Position numbers and translations under genes: made by a program | NCBI GenBank assembly: GCA_033765305.1 | Contig: JANRID010000010.1 | Coordinates: forward strand, 62,001-126,000 | Origin: RDXT01 sp033765305 | GTDB taxonomy: Bacteria; Bacteroidota; Bacteroidia; J057 | Reading direction: 5' to 3' | Length of the DNA stretch: 64,000 bases | Shown: positions 39,990 through 47,804 of the stretch, one piece after another | Layout of the letters: every line of letters begins with the position of its first letter | Position numbering within the stretch: position 1 is the first letter of the stretch | Notes under the pieces: model-generated | Database searches by the model: none | Told to the model about the DNA's origin: nothing | Seen by the model: only the letters and a program-made list of their open reading frames with translations

Positions 39990-40757
39990 ATGCTGATCGT
40001 GATTTCTCCCGCCAAGAAACTGGATTTTTCGGACGAAACCCGCTATACGGCCCAGTATTCGCAGCCCGGCCACCTCGATGCCGCCCAGGTGCTGATCGAT
40101 ACCCTGGCAGCCAAGACGCCTGCCGAAATCGCGGAGCTGATGGACCTCAGCCCCAAGCTGGCAGAGCTGAACGCAGAACGCTACCGCAGCTTCCGCACGC
40201 CGTTTACGCCGGAAACGGCCAAACAGGCCCTCCTGGCTTTCAAAGGCGATGCCTACCTGAGTTTTGCCCTGGGCGAATACGGCGACGAGGACTTCGCCTT
40301 TGCGCAGCACCGCCTCCGCATTCTCTCCGGCCTCTACGGCGTGCTGCGCCCGCTGGATCTCATTCAGCCCTACCGCCTCGAAATGGGCACCGCCCTGAAA
40401 ACCGGCAGCAGCCGGAATCTCTACGAATTCTGGGGCGACCGCATCGCCGATGCCCTGAATGCTGCCCTCGCTGAATCCGGCAGCAGCACGCTGGTCAATC
40501 TGGCTTCGGACGAATACTTCAAGTCGGTGCGGGTCAAGCGCCTGCAGGCGCGGGTGATCACCCCGGTGTTCAAGGAGTGGCGCAAGGGCAAACTGCAGTC
40601 CATTTTCCTCTATGCCAAGCAGGCCCGCGGAGCAATGGCAGATTATGCCATCCGCCAGCGTGTCACCGATCCGGAAGCACTGAAGGCCTTCACCGGCATG
40701 GGCTACGGCTACGATCCGGACGCCTCGGACGCAGATACCTGGGTGTTTGCGCGATGA
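39990..40757 (+). CDS. yaaA: Peroxide stress protein YaaA (UPF0246)
   Basis: A 255-aa cytoplasmic protein beginning MLIVISPAKKLDFSDET, the family signature, with LSGLYGVLRPLDLIQPYRLEMG and NLASDEYFK in order and a C-terminus ending GYDPDASDADTWVFAR. E. coli YaaA lowers free iron and DNA damage under peroxide stress. The start is 50 bases from the divergent T9SS cargo gene, so the two share a promoter region. Confidence 0.95.
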   Translation: MLIVISPAKKLDFSDETRYTAQYSQPGHLDAAQVLIDTLAAKTPAEIAELMDLSPKLAELNAERYRSFRTPFTPETAKQALLAFKGDAYLSFALGEYGDEDFAFAQHRLRILSGLYGVLRPLDLIQPYRLEMGTALKTGSSRNLYEFWGDRIADALNAALAESGSSTLVNLASDEYFKSVRVKRLQARVITPVFKEWRKGKLQSIFLYAKQARGAMADYAIRQRVTDPEALKAFTGMGYGYDPDASDADTWVFAR

Positions 40758-40764
40758 GGGCCTG

Positions 40765-41631
40765 TCAGGCTTTCTTCAGCAGCTGCGGGATATTCGCCTG
40801 ATCTGCCGGCAGCCCTTCGAGTTCGATGGAAGACTTCGCAATCCGGAAGGCGTCTTCGATGCTGCGGCCGGATCCGATGGCGTCGTAGAAGCCGATGGCG
40901 AAGACGATCGCCGCCCGGTCGAGCAGTTTGCCGTCCATGCCGATGACGTAGGGGATTTCCCGTGCCAGTTCCTGCGCCGGGCCGATGGACAGCGCTGCAT
41001 TCAGCAGCACGCACTCCACGTCCCGGATGGCGGAAAAAAGCCCGGTAAGCGCAGCGCCCGAAATGATGCGGGACTTGCCCTGCTCGTCCTCGAAGATCAG
41101 CCCGGCGGGCCTGCCGTCCGACCCGTCGTGCCCGTACCCGGCAAAGTGGATGAAGCGCGGGCTGCGCTCCAGGTCCAGCAGGGCCCGGCGGAGGTCTGCG
41201 GCGCGCGCCGCCTGGCGCTGCTCCAGCTGAAAGCGCTCCCGGAGCCGGGCCCGGCGCAGCCCTTCCTCGATTTCCCGGATCTCCTGGTCGATGTCGATGG
41301 GCGGCAGATCCGCCGGCGCCGCGCCGATGAACAGGATGAACTGCTGCGCTGGATCCGGCGGCTTGACCGGCGGGACGGCACTGCCGGATGCCCGCTCGAT
41401 TTCGCCCAGCAGATTCAGGAGCCGGCTGGTGAGCTGGCGGCGCTGCAGGCCGGCCTCGGAGGTCGTCAGCAGGCCGGTCCGCTCGCTGCGGTTGAAGCCG
41501 TTGAGATCTGACTCCAGCATAATGATCTCGTTCTCGAAGTCCTTGGCTTCGGGCAAGGGTTTCAGCTGTTTGAGAACGTCGTCCAGCCGGTTCTGGGCGA
41601 TCAGCTGGCGGAGGGCTTGTATATCGGGCAT
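40765..41631 (-). CDS. EAD11 / pseudo-CHAT protein
   Basis: A 288-aa cytoplasmic protein. Residues 1-80 (IQALRQLIAQNRLDDVLKQL… ending RLLNLLGEIE) match the helical effector-associated domain EAD11. Residues 97-270 form a CHAT-like caspase-family fold, with FIHFAGYGHDG, the CVLLNAALS segment, IPYVIGMDGKLLDRAAIVF and FYDAIGSGRSIEDAF. In active CHAT proteins these are H-F-S-G-H-G and N-A-C; here the His is Y166 and the Cys is A213, so it is predicted to be catalytically dead. Such EAD proteins act in prokaryotic conflict and signalling. No partner is adjacent. The start at 41631 is seven codons into a slightly longer frame. Confidence 0.75.
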   Translation of the reverse strand: MPDIQALRQLIAQNRLDDVLKQLKPLPEAKDFENEIIMLESDLNGFNRSERTGLLTTSEAGLQRRQLTSRLLNLLGEIERASGSAVPPVKPPDPAQQFILFIGAAPADLPPIDIDQEIREIEEGLRRARLRERFQLEQRQAARAADLRRALLDLERSPRFIHFAGYGHDGSDGRPAGLIFEDEQGKSRIISGAALTGLFSAIRDVECVLLNAALSIGPAQELAREIPYVIGMDGKLLDRAAIVFAIGFYDAIGSGRSIEDAFRIAKSSIELEGLPADQANIPQLLKKA

Positions 41632-41700
41632 AAGACGGTGCGTTGAGAACAATAGTAAGATGAATCGGACTGTTGTGCAAACTTGGGGAAAACTGCGCCC

Positions 41701-43491
41701 TCAGATGTGCGCGCAGCGGGCGTGGAGCCAGGCCTGCTCCGCCGGGGCCAGCCCCGGCGACAGGGCGTCCAGCACCCGCTGGTGGTAGGCATTGAGCCAG
41801 CCGCGCTCGTCATCCGTCAGCCGGGCAAGGTCGAGCAGCCGCAGGTCGATGGGGCAGAGGGAAAGGGTTTCGAAAGCGAGAAATCCGCTTTCGGGCGCCT
41901 GCGGCCAGGGCTGCACGGCGATCAGGTTCTCGATCCGGATGCCGTACTGCCCTTCGAGATACAGGCCAGGCTCGTTGGAGAGGACCATGCCGGGTTCGAG
42001 CGGGGCCTGGGCCGGGCCGCTGGCCGCCGGGCTGATGCCGGGAGGCGATTCGTGCACGCACAGGAAAAAGCCGACGCCATGCCCGGTGCCGTGGCCGTAG
42101 TTCAGCCCTTCCTGCCACAGAAACTGGCGCGCCAGCACATCGAGATGCACCCCGCGGGCAGCAGCGGGAAACACCGCGCGGCTCAGCGCGATCATGCCCT
42201 TGAGCACCAGGGTGTAATGGGTCTGCTGCACCGGCGATGGCTCGCCCAGGGCCCAGGTGCGGGTCATATCCGTGGTGCCGTGGAGGTACTGCCCGCCGGC
42301 ATCGATGAGGAGCAGCCCTTCGGGCAGGATCTGCGCAGCGTGTTCCGCCTCGGGCCGGTAATGCACGATGGCGCCCTGCGGCCCGTACCCGACAATGGAA
42401 GGAAAACTGGGCCCCCGGTAGGACGGATCGGCGGAGCGGAACGTTTCGAGCTGCTGTGCGAGGCTGTATTCGGTGACCGGCTGCCCGCTGCGCAGGGCGG
42501 ATTCCAGCCAGCACAGCATCTGCACCCAGGCGATGCCGTCCCGGACCATGGCCTGCCGGATGGCGGCCAGCGCTTCGGGGCCCTTGCGCACCTTGGCCTG
42601 CGCGGGCAGGGAGGCATCCGTCTGCACGGTCACGCCCTCCGGGATGGCCCGCCGCAGCGCGATGCTGGTCGTGGCCGGGTCCAGCAGGAGCTGCGAGCCG
42701 CGGGCCAGGCTGCCGAGGACCTCGGGCAGGCGCGTGTAGTGCGCCAGCGTGACGCCTGCAGCGGCAAGTTCGGCTTTCAGGGCATGCGTGACCTGCTCCG
42801 GGTGCAGAAACAGCGTGGCGCTGCTGCGCCCGATGAGGGCGAAGGCCAGAAACACCGGATTGAACGGCACATCGCTGCCGCGCAGGTTGAACACCCAGGC
42901 GATATCATCCACGGCAGCGAGCAGATGCCAGTCGAGGTTCCGCGCGGCCATCTGGCTGCGGACCGATTCCAGCCTGGCGGCCCGCGGCGGGCCGGGCAGC
43001 AGCGCCTCCACCGAGTACACCGGCTGCAGCGGCAGCCCCGGCCGCTCCTGCCAGACCGGCGCCAGCAGGTCGCCGGCGTCTTCCAGGTGCATGCCTGCCG
43101 CCTGGAGCCGCTGCTCCAGCTCCCGGTAGCGGGGCAGGGCAAAGAGCCGCCCGTCGATGCCGACCCGCGCGCCGGCGGGCAGCTCCGTGCAGAGCCATTC
43201 GATGAATTCAGGCGTGTGGGGCACGCGGAGCTTCATCAGCGTCACGCCGCTGCCAGCCAGCTCGCGTGCAGCCTGGATAAAGTAGCGCGAATCCGTCCAC
43301 AGGCCTGCGAAGGAGGCGGTGACCGCCAGGGTGGCAGCGGACCCGGTGAATCCGCTCAGCCAGGAGATGCCCTGCCAATGCGGTGCGAGGTATTCGCTCT
43401 GGTGCGGATCGGTATTGGGGAGGATGCAGGCATCCAGGTTCCGGCGCGCCAGTTCGGCGCGCAGCAGATCGAGCGGGGCAGGGGGCAGCAT
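41701..43491 (-). CDS. pepP: Xaa-Pro aminopeptidase
   Basis: A 596-aa M24B metallopeptidase that removes an N-terminal residue ahead of proline. Start at 43491 is a Met before PPAPLDLLRAELARRNLDA. Two N-terminal creatinase-like domains precede the pita-bread catalytic domain, whose metal ligands lie in LLLIDAGGQY, GTTDMTRTW, GHGTGHGVG, LSNEPGLY and YGIRIENL. Length fits the large three-domain class. The convergent pseudo-CHAT gene is not adjacent on this strand; the lytic transglycosylase gene is upstream by 63 bases. Confidence 0.93.
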   Translation of the reverse strand: MLPPAPLDLLRAELARRNLDACILPNTDPHQSEYLAPHWQGISWLSGFTGSAATLAVTASFAGLWTDSRYFIQAARELAGSGVTLMKLRVPHTPEFIEWLCTELPAGARVGIDGRLFALPRYRELEQRLQAAGMHLEDAGDLLAPVWQERPGLPLQPVYSVEALLPGPPRAARLESVRSQMAARNLDWHLLAAVDDIAWVFNLRGSDVPFNPVFLAFALIGRSSATLFLHPEQVTHALKAELAAAGVTLAHYTRLPEVLGSLARGSQLLLDPATTSIALRRAIPEGVTVQTDASLPAQAKVRKGPEALAAIRQAMVRDGIAWVQMLCWLESALRSGQPVTEYSLAQQLETFRSADPSYRGPSFPSIVGYGPQGAIVHYRPEAEHAAQILPEGLLLIDAGGQYLHGTTDMTRTWALGEPSPVQQTHYTLVLKGMIALSRAVFPAAARGVHLDVLARQFLWQEGLNYGHGTGHGVGFFLCVHESPPGISPAASGPAQAPLEPGMVLSNEPGLYLEGQYGIRIENLIAVQPWPQAPESGFLAFETLSLCPIDLRLLDLARLTDDERGWLNAYHQRVLDALSPGLAPAEQAWLHARCAHI

Positions 43492-43554
43492 AGGGATGCA
43501 GGATTCGGTACGGCGCCGGGCATCGGCGCCGTGCTCAAAAGTAGCGTGCAAGCT

Positions 43555-44292
43555 TCACATTTCCGCGTTGTGCAGCCCGGTGCCGTAAGCGGTCGGAAAT
43601 ACCCGGCGCAGCCGCCGGTCGATGTCGCTGACGGTCACCCGCCCGTCCTGGTCTTCGTCCAGCCCTGCATTCTGCTTGTAGGCGGTTTCCGGCTGCGCGT
43701 AGAGGACAAAGCAGGGGTCCTGGCCGCGGGCTTTGGGAAACAGGATGGCGAGGTAGAGGTCGGTGAGGGTCTCGTAGGGGCCGTAGCGGCTGCGGACCAG
43801 ATCCAGGTAGCGGTACACCAGCTCCATCTGCTCGGTGCCGTCCATGCGCTGGATCTGGGCAGTGCTGGTGCGCAGCTCGGCGGCGGTGGAGGGCATGAAC
43901 TGGATGAGGCCGACGGCGCCGCTGCCCCGCTGGTTGACGGCAGCGGGATCGAGGCGGGATTCGGCATACATGACGGCCATCAGCCATTCAGGCGGCAGGC
44001 CGAGGCGGGCGGCGATCTCGCGCACCGATTCCTCGAATGCCTCCGGGTCGCGGACGTAGGCAGATGCCTTGTCCAGCAGGTAGAGCGGGCCGTGGCCGGC
44101 AGGCGCCGCTGCGGCAAACAGATTCCGGAAGGCATCCGGATTGAGCAGCTGATGGCTCAGCAGGTTTGTTCCTGCGACCAGCGCCAGCACGGCGCCGGCA
44201 TTGCGGACTTTGCGCGGAAGCCCGGCTGGCAACGGCAATACCAGATAACGCCGGTCGCGCCTGGCCGGCATCTGGGGTTCCCAATTGTGCAT
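43555..44292 (-). CDS. Lytic transglycosylase with EF-hand-like motif
   Basis: A 245-aa protein. A basic N-terminus (residues 1-33) and a hydrophobic helix (AGAVLALVAGTNLL) suggest membrane anchoring. The SLT domain contains AESRLDPAAVNQRGSGAVGLIQFMP with catalytic E111. The C-terminus has LDEDQDGRVTVSDID, a canonical EF-hand calcium loop. It cleaves peptidoglycan between MurNAc and GlcNAc. Start at 44292 is preferred; an earlier frame through the AT-rich region would add 33 residues, and a later Met lies at 44271. Confidence 0.85.
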   Translation of the reverse strand: MHNWEPQMPARRDRRYLVLPLPAGLPRKVRNAGAVLALVAGTNLLSHQLLNPDAFRNLFAAAAPAGHGPLYLLDKASAYVRDPEAFEESVREIAARLGLPPEWLMAVMYAESRLDPAAVNQRGSGAVGLIQFMPSTAAELRTSTAQIQRMDGTEQMELVYRYLDLVRSRYGPYETLTDLYLAILFPKARGQDPCFVLYAQPETAYKQNAGLDEDQDGRVTVSDIDRRLRRVFPTAYGTGLHNAEM

Positions 44293-44353
44293 ACAACCTA
44301 TGGTACGGGTGAGACTGATAGAACCTCTAAATACGCACGTGTGAATAGCAAAA

Positions 44354-44389
44354 GCAAATTTATTTAGTATTTTTACTAAATTAATTTGC
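44354..44389. repeat. 36-bp near-perfect AT-rich inverted repeat
   Basis: 16-base arms (44354-44369 and 44374-44389; GCAAATT at the outer ends, TACTAAA at the inner), one mismatch, around TTTT. It lies between the lytic transglycosylase (leftward) and the saccharopine dehydrogenase-like gene (rightward). The minus strand of the left arm contains TAAATTTG, a perfect -7 element. Very AT-rich in an otherwise GC-rich window. It may be an operator, a divergent terminator or an inserted small element. Confidence 0.8.
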
Positions 44390-44470
44390 AAACAGATTTC
44401 TCCGCACGCTGCCCCGGCAGCGCCTGCGCCCGTTCAGGCGCCTGCGCCGGGCATTCCGAAGCAGAATTGA

Positions 44471-44478
44471 TATATTTG
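44471..44478 (+). promoter_or_regulatory. TATATTTG -7 element
   Basis: A perfect TAnnTTTG, 21 bases before the ATG of the saccharopine dehydrogenase-like gene. No clear TTG at the standard distance. Confidence 0.4.
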
Positions 44479-44499
44479 CCCCCTGATGCCCCCGTTCCA

Positions 44500-45840
44500 A
44501 TGAAACACCTCCTCCTGCTTGGCGCAGGCCGTTCCGCCCCTTCGCTCATCCAGTATCTCCTGGCCTACTGCGCCCGCAGCGGCCATACCCTGACCCTCGG
44601 CGATCTCGATCCGGAAGCTGCCCGAGCCCAGATTCAGGGGTATGCCTGCGCCGAAGCGGTCGCATTCGATGTGCAGCAGCCTGAGCAGCGCCTGGCGCAG
44701 ATCAGCCGGGCAGATCTCGTCGTTTCGCTGCTGCCCGTGAGCTTTCACCTGCTGGCAGCCCGCGTCTGTGTGGAGCTGGGAAAACCCCTGCTGACCGCTT
44801 CGTATGTCAGCGATGAGATCAAGGCCCTCGATGGGGAGGCCCGTGCAAAGGGCTCGCTGATCCTGATGGAGTGCGGCCTCGATCCGGGGATCGACCACAT
44901 GTCGGCGATGCGCATCATCCACCGCATCCGGGCAGGCGGCGGGGTGCTGACGGCCTTCGAGACCTTCACCGGCGGCCTGCTGGCCCCGGCCTCGGCCCTC
45001 GACAATCCCTGGGAGTACAAATTCACCTGGAACCCCCGCAATGTCGTCCTCGCCGGCATGGGCGGTGCCCGCTTCATCCAGGAAGGACGGTTCAAATACA
45101 TTCCCTACCACCGCCTCTTCCGCCGCACCGAGATCATCCACATCCCGGGATACGGTTTTTTCGAGGGCTACGGCAACCGTGATTCCCTCAAATACCTCGA
45201 CATCTATGGCATCCCCGAGGTGCGCACGCTCTACCGCGGCACCCTGCGGCGCCCCGGATTCTCCAAAACCTGGGACATCTTCGTGCAGCTCGGCGCCACC
45301 GACGATACCTACCGCATGGAGCGTGTCGGGAGCATGACCCACCGCCACTTCATCAACTCCTTTTTATATTACGATCCCCACAACTCCGTGGAACTCAAGC
45401 TGGCGCACTACATGAACCTCGACATCGACGGGCAGGAGATGTACAAGCTGCGCTGGCTGGGCATGTTCGACGATACGCCCGTAGGCCTGGAGCAGGGCAC
45501 GCCGGCCCAGATTCTGGAGCATATCCTGAAAAAGCGCTGGAGCCTGGCGCCCGGCGAGCGGGATATGATCGTCATGTGGCACAAGTTCGACTACGAGCAG
45601 GCAGGCGTGCCGCACCAGATCCAGTCGCACATGGTGCTCGAAGGCATCGATCCGGTGCAGACGGCCATGGCCCGCACAGTAGGGCTGCCGCTGGGCATCG
45701 CGGCGCGGCACGTGCTGGAGGGCAGCATCCGCGGCACCGGCGTGCAGACGCCGGTAACGCCGGCTGTCTATGAGCCGATTCTGGATGAGCTGGAGCAATA
45801 CGGCATCCGGTTTGCCGAGCGCGAAGTGCAGCCTGCCTGA
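44500..45840 (+). CDS. Saccharopine dehydrogenase-like protein
   Basis: A 446-aa protein. The N-terminal Rossmann motif is MKHLLLLGAGRSAPSLIQYL (G-x-G-x-x-x), and the middle holds LMECGLDPGIDHMSAM, a signature of the C-terminal domain of saccharopine dehydrogenases. It ends VYEPILDELEQYGIRF. In lysine catabolism saccharopine dehydrogenase makes glutamate and alpha-aminoadipate semialdehyde. A precise substrate is not certain. Start at the ATG at 44500 downstream of a perfect -7 element, not the upstream in-frame ATG. Confidence 0.88.
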   Translation: MKHLLLLGAGRSAPSLIQYLLAYCARSGHTLTLGDLDPEAARAQIQGYACAEAVAFDVQQPEQRLAQISRADLVVSLLPVSFHLLAARVCVELGKPLLTASYVSDEIKALDGEARAKGSLILMECGLDPGIDHMSAMRIIHRIRAGGGVLTAFETFTGGLLAPASALDNPWEYKFTWNPRNVVLAGMGGARFIQEGRFKYIPYHRLFRRTEIIHIPGYGFFEGYGNRDSLKYLDIYGIPEVRTLYRGTLRRPGFSKTWDIFVQLGATDDTYRMERVGSMTHRHFINSFLYYDPHNSVELKLAHYMNLDIDGQEMYKLRWLGMFDDTPVGLEQGTPAQILEHILKKRWSLAPGERDMIVMWHKFDYEQAGVPHQIQSHMVLEGIDPVQTAMARTVGLPLGIAARHVLEGSIRGTGVQTPVTPAVYEPILDELEQYGIRFAEREVQPA

Positions 45841-45846
45841 CCGCCG

Positions 45847-45877
45847 TTGCCCTTCTGCGCGGCATTGCCTACATTTG
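45847..45877 (+). promoter_or_regulatory. Promoter of the OsmC-family gene
   Basis: TTG (45847-45849), exactly 20 bases, then TACATTTG (45870-45877), a perfect Bacteroidota promoter. Transcription would start near 45884, 37 bases before the ATG at 45921. The best promoter seen in the window. Confidence 0.65.
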
Positions 45878-45920
45878 GCTCCCCGGCGGCACGGTTCTCC
45901 GGGGAAACGGACTGCTCGCA

Positions 45921-46334
45921 ATGACCCACGAAGTAAGCTGCAAACGCGTTACGCGGCTGGCATTCAATGCCCACATCGACTCGCACCTGGTGCGGATGGA
46001 CACCGACCGGCAGTATGGCGGCCTCGACGAGGGGCCGCAGCCCAAGCCGCTGCTGCTCGCCGCCCTGGCCGGATGCACCGGCATGGATGTGGTATCCCTG
46101 CTGCAGAAAATGCACGTGCCCTTCGATGATATCGATCTGATTGTCACGGGCGAACTCACCGATGAGCACCCCCGGTACTACCGCAAAATCCATGTCGTGT
46201 ACGAACTCTACGGGCCCGATCTGGATGAGGAGAAAATCGAAAAAGCAGTGCGCCTGTCCCAGGAGAAATACTGCGGCGTGAGCTACATGCTGCGGCAAGC
46301 TGCCGAGCTGACCTGGGAGATCCGGCTGAAATAG
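45921..46334 (+). CDS. OsmC-family protein
   Basis: A 137-aa small protein. The two-domain OsmC fold is indicated by PKPLLLAALAGCTGMDVVSLL, with the conserved Cys in the first helix, and by the second Cys in QEKYCGVSYML. OsmC/Ohr proteins reduce organic hydroperoxides with these two cysteines. Both are present and at normal spacing. Which branch, OsmC, Ohr or YhfA-like, cannot be decided. Confidence 0.88.
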   Translation: MTHEVSCKRVTRLAFNAHIDSHLVRMDTDRQYGGLDEGPQPKPLLLAALAGCTGMDVVSLLQKMHVPFDDIDLIVTGELTDEHPRYYRKIHVVYELYGPDLDEEKIEKAVRLSQEKYCGVSYMLRQAAELTWEIRLK

Positions 46335-46391
46335 GGCTGCGGCCTGTCATATAAGTTTTTTTGCATAACAAAACAACCTGAATCTTTCGCA

Positions 46392-46445
46392 GGTTAACCC
46401 CTTGTTGAATCCCACGCCCTGCCAGGTTCAACAAACTGGTTAACC
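46392..46445. promoter_or_regulatory. Paired GGTTAACC palindromes and TTGTTGAA/TTCAACAA arms
   Basis: GGTTAACC occurs at 46392-46399 and 46438-46445, 46 bp apart. Between them TTGTTGAA (46402-46409) and TTCAACAA (46428-46435) form an inverted pair. All lie in the 124-base leader upstream of ispH. Possible operator or structured leader. Confidence 0.4.
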
Positions 46446-46457
46446 CGTTGAAACCCT

Positions 46458-47726
46458 ATGCGGAAGTACGAGTCGAGAAATTTCAAGAAACAGTACGATC
46501 TGGGCCAGTATGCTCCGCTGTACCGGAGCAGCATCTTCTCGCTGCTCAAAAACAGCCAGCCGCCCGAAGACCGGATGGAGCCTTTCGAGCTCGATTTCGG
46601 CCCGGTGCGCTTTCTGGTGGCCCGGCATTTCGGATTCTGCAAAGGGGTGGAGAATGCGATCGAAGTTGCCTACGAAACGCTGGCCCGCCAGCCGGGCCGG
46701 CGGGTCTTCATGATCAGCGAGCTGATCCACAACGCATTCGTCAACGACGACCTCCGGGCGCGGGGCCTGCGGTTCATCAAAACGGCCCAGGGCCAGCAGC
46801 TCATCCCCTGGGACGAGCTCGGCGCGCAGGACATCGTCATCACGCCGGCTTTCGGCGCTACGCTCGAGGACAAGGCCGAGCTGCTCGCCCGCGGCGTGGA
46901 GCTGGAGCGCTGGAATGCCACCTGCCGTTTTGTGGAGAATGTATGGTTCCGCGCAGCCGAGCTGGGCGCGCAGGGCTACACCATTATTGTGCACGGCAAA
47001 TTCCGCCATGAGGAAACCCTGGCCACCCTGTCCCACAGCCGCCAGTATGCCCCTACCGTCGTGGTGAAAAACGAGCAGGAGGCCGAAGCCCTCGGGGCCA
47101 TGATCCTCGGCGAGCGGCATGATTTCTTCGAGCTCTTCGGCGGCAAGTGCTCGCCGGGCTTCGATCCGGAGCGCGATCTCCAGCGGGTGGCCGTCGTCAA
47201 CCAGACCACCATGCTCGCCAGCGAAACCGCCGATATCGCCGAGTATTTCCGCCAGGTCATGCTGCGCAAGTACGGGCCCCGCGACATCGAGTACCACGTG
47301 GCCAATACCCGCGATACGCTCTGCTACGCCACCAAAAACAACCAGCAGGCTACCCTGCGCCTGCTCGAAGAGCCTGCGGATCTGGCCATTGTGATCGGCG
47401 GCCGCAACAGCTCCAACACCTCCCACCTCGTGGAGCTCTGCGAGCAGCGCCTGCCGACGTATTTCATTGCTTCCGAGTCCGATATCCTCGGCCCCGACGT
47501 GATCCGCCATTACGACTACCGCCGCCAGGAAGAGGTGCTCATCCCCGGATTTCTGCCCTCGGCAAGGCCCCTGCGCCTGCTGCTCACCAGCGGGGCATCC
47601 TGTCCGGATGCCATTGTGGAGCGCGTGCTGGAGCGCCTGCTGGGCTTTTTCGAGCAGGTGCGGCCCGTGGAGGATGCCCTCAACGGATACCGGACCATGC
47701 ATACCGAGCCCATCCGGCGGGCCTGA
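46458..47726 (+). CDS. ispH: 4-hydroxy-3-methylbut-2-enyl diphosphate reductase
   Basis: A 422-aa iron-sulfur enzyme that forms isopentenyl and dimethylallyl diphosphate in the last step of the MEP pathway. The three cluster cysteines are C61 (HFGFCKGV), C156 (WNATCRF) and C382 (SGASCPD). The N-terminal 50 residues are an extension found in long-form Bacteroidota IspH proteins, which run to about 400 aa against the E. coli form of about 316. Start: an ATG at 46458, 13 bases after the last GGTTAACC palindrome. Confidence 0.96.
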   Translation: MRKYESRNFKKQYDLGQYAPLYRSSIFSLLKNSQPPEDRMEPFELDFGPVRFLVARHFGFCKGVENAIEVAYETLARQPGRRVFMISELIHNAFVNDDLRARGLRFIKTAQGQQLIPWDELGAQDIVITPAFGATLEDKAELLARGVELERWNATCRFVENVWFRAAELGAQGYTIIVHGKFRHEETLATLSHSRQYAPTVVVKNEQEAEALGAMILGERHDFFELFGGKCSPGFDPERDLQRVAVVNQTTMLASETADIAEYFRQVMLRKYGPRDIEYHVANTRDTLCYATKNNQQATLRLLEEPADLAIVIGGRNSSNTSHLVELCEQRLPTYFIASESDILGPDVIRHYDYRRQEEVLIPGFLPSARPLRLLLTSGASCPDAIVERVLERLLGFFEQVRPVEDALNGYRTMHTEPIRRA

Positions 47727-47747
47727 GCCCGCATTGGCATATAGCTG

Positions 47748-47781
47748 AAACCCCCGGCTCCCTCAGGATGCCGGGGGTTTT
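47748..47781. terminator. Terminator between ispH and odhB
   Basis: AAACCCCCGGC (47748-47758) pairs with GCCGGGGGTTT (47770-47780), with TTTT at its right end and the matching run for the other strand. It probably serves both convergent genes. Confidence 0.8.
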
Positions 47782-47804
47782 CTGCTGCGCGGACCGGCAG
47801 CTGC

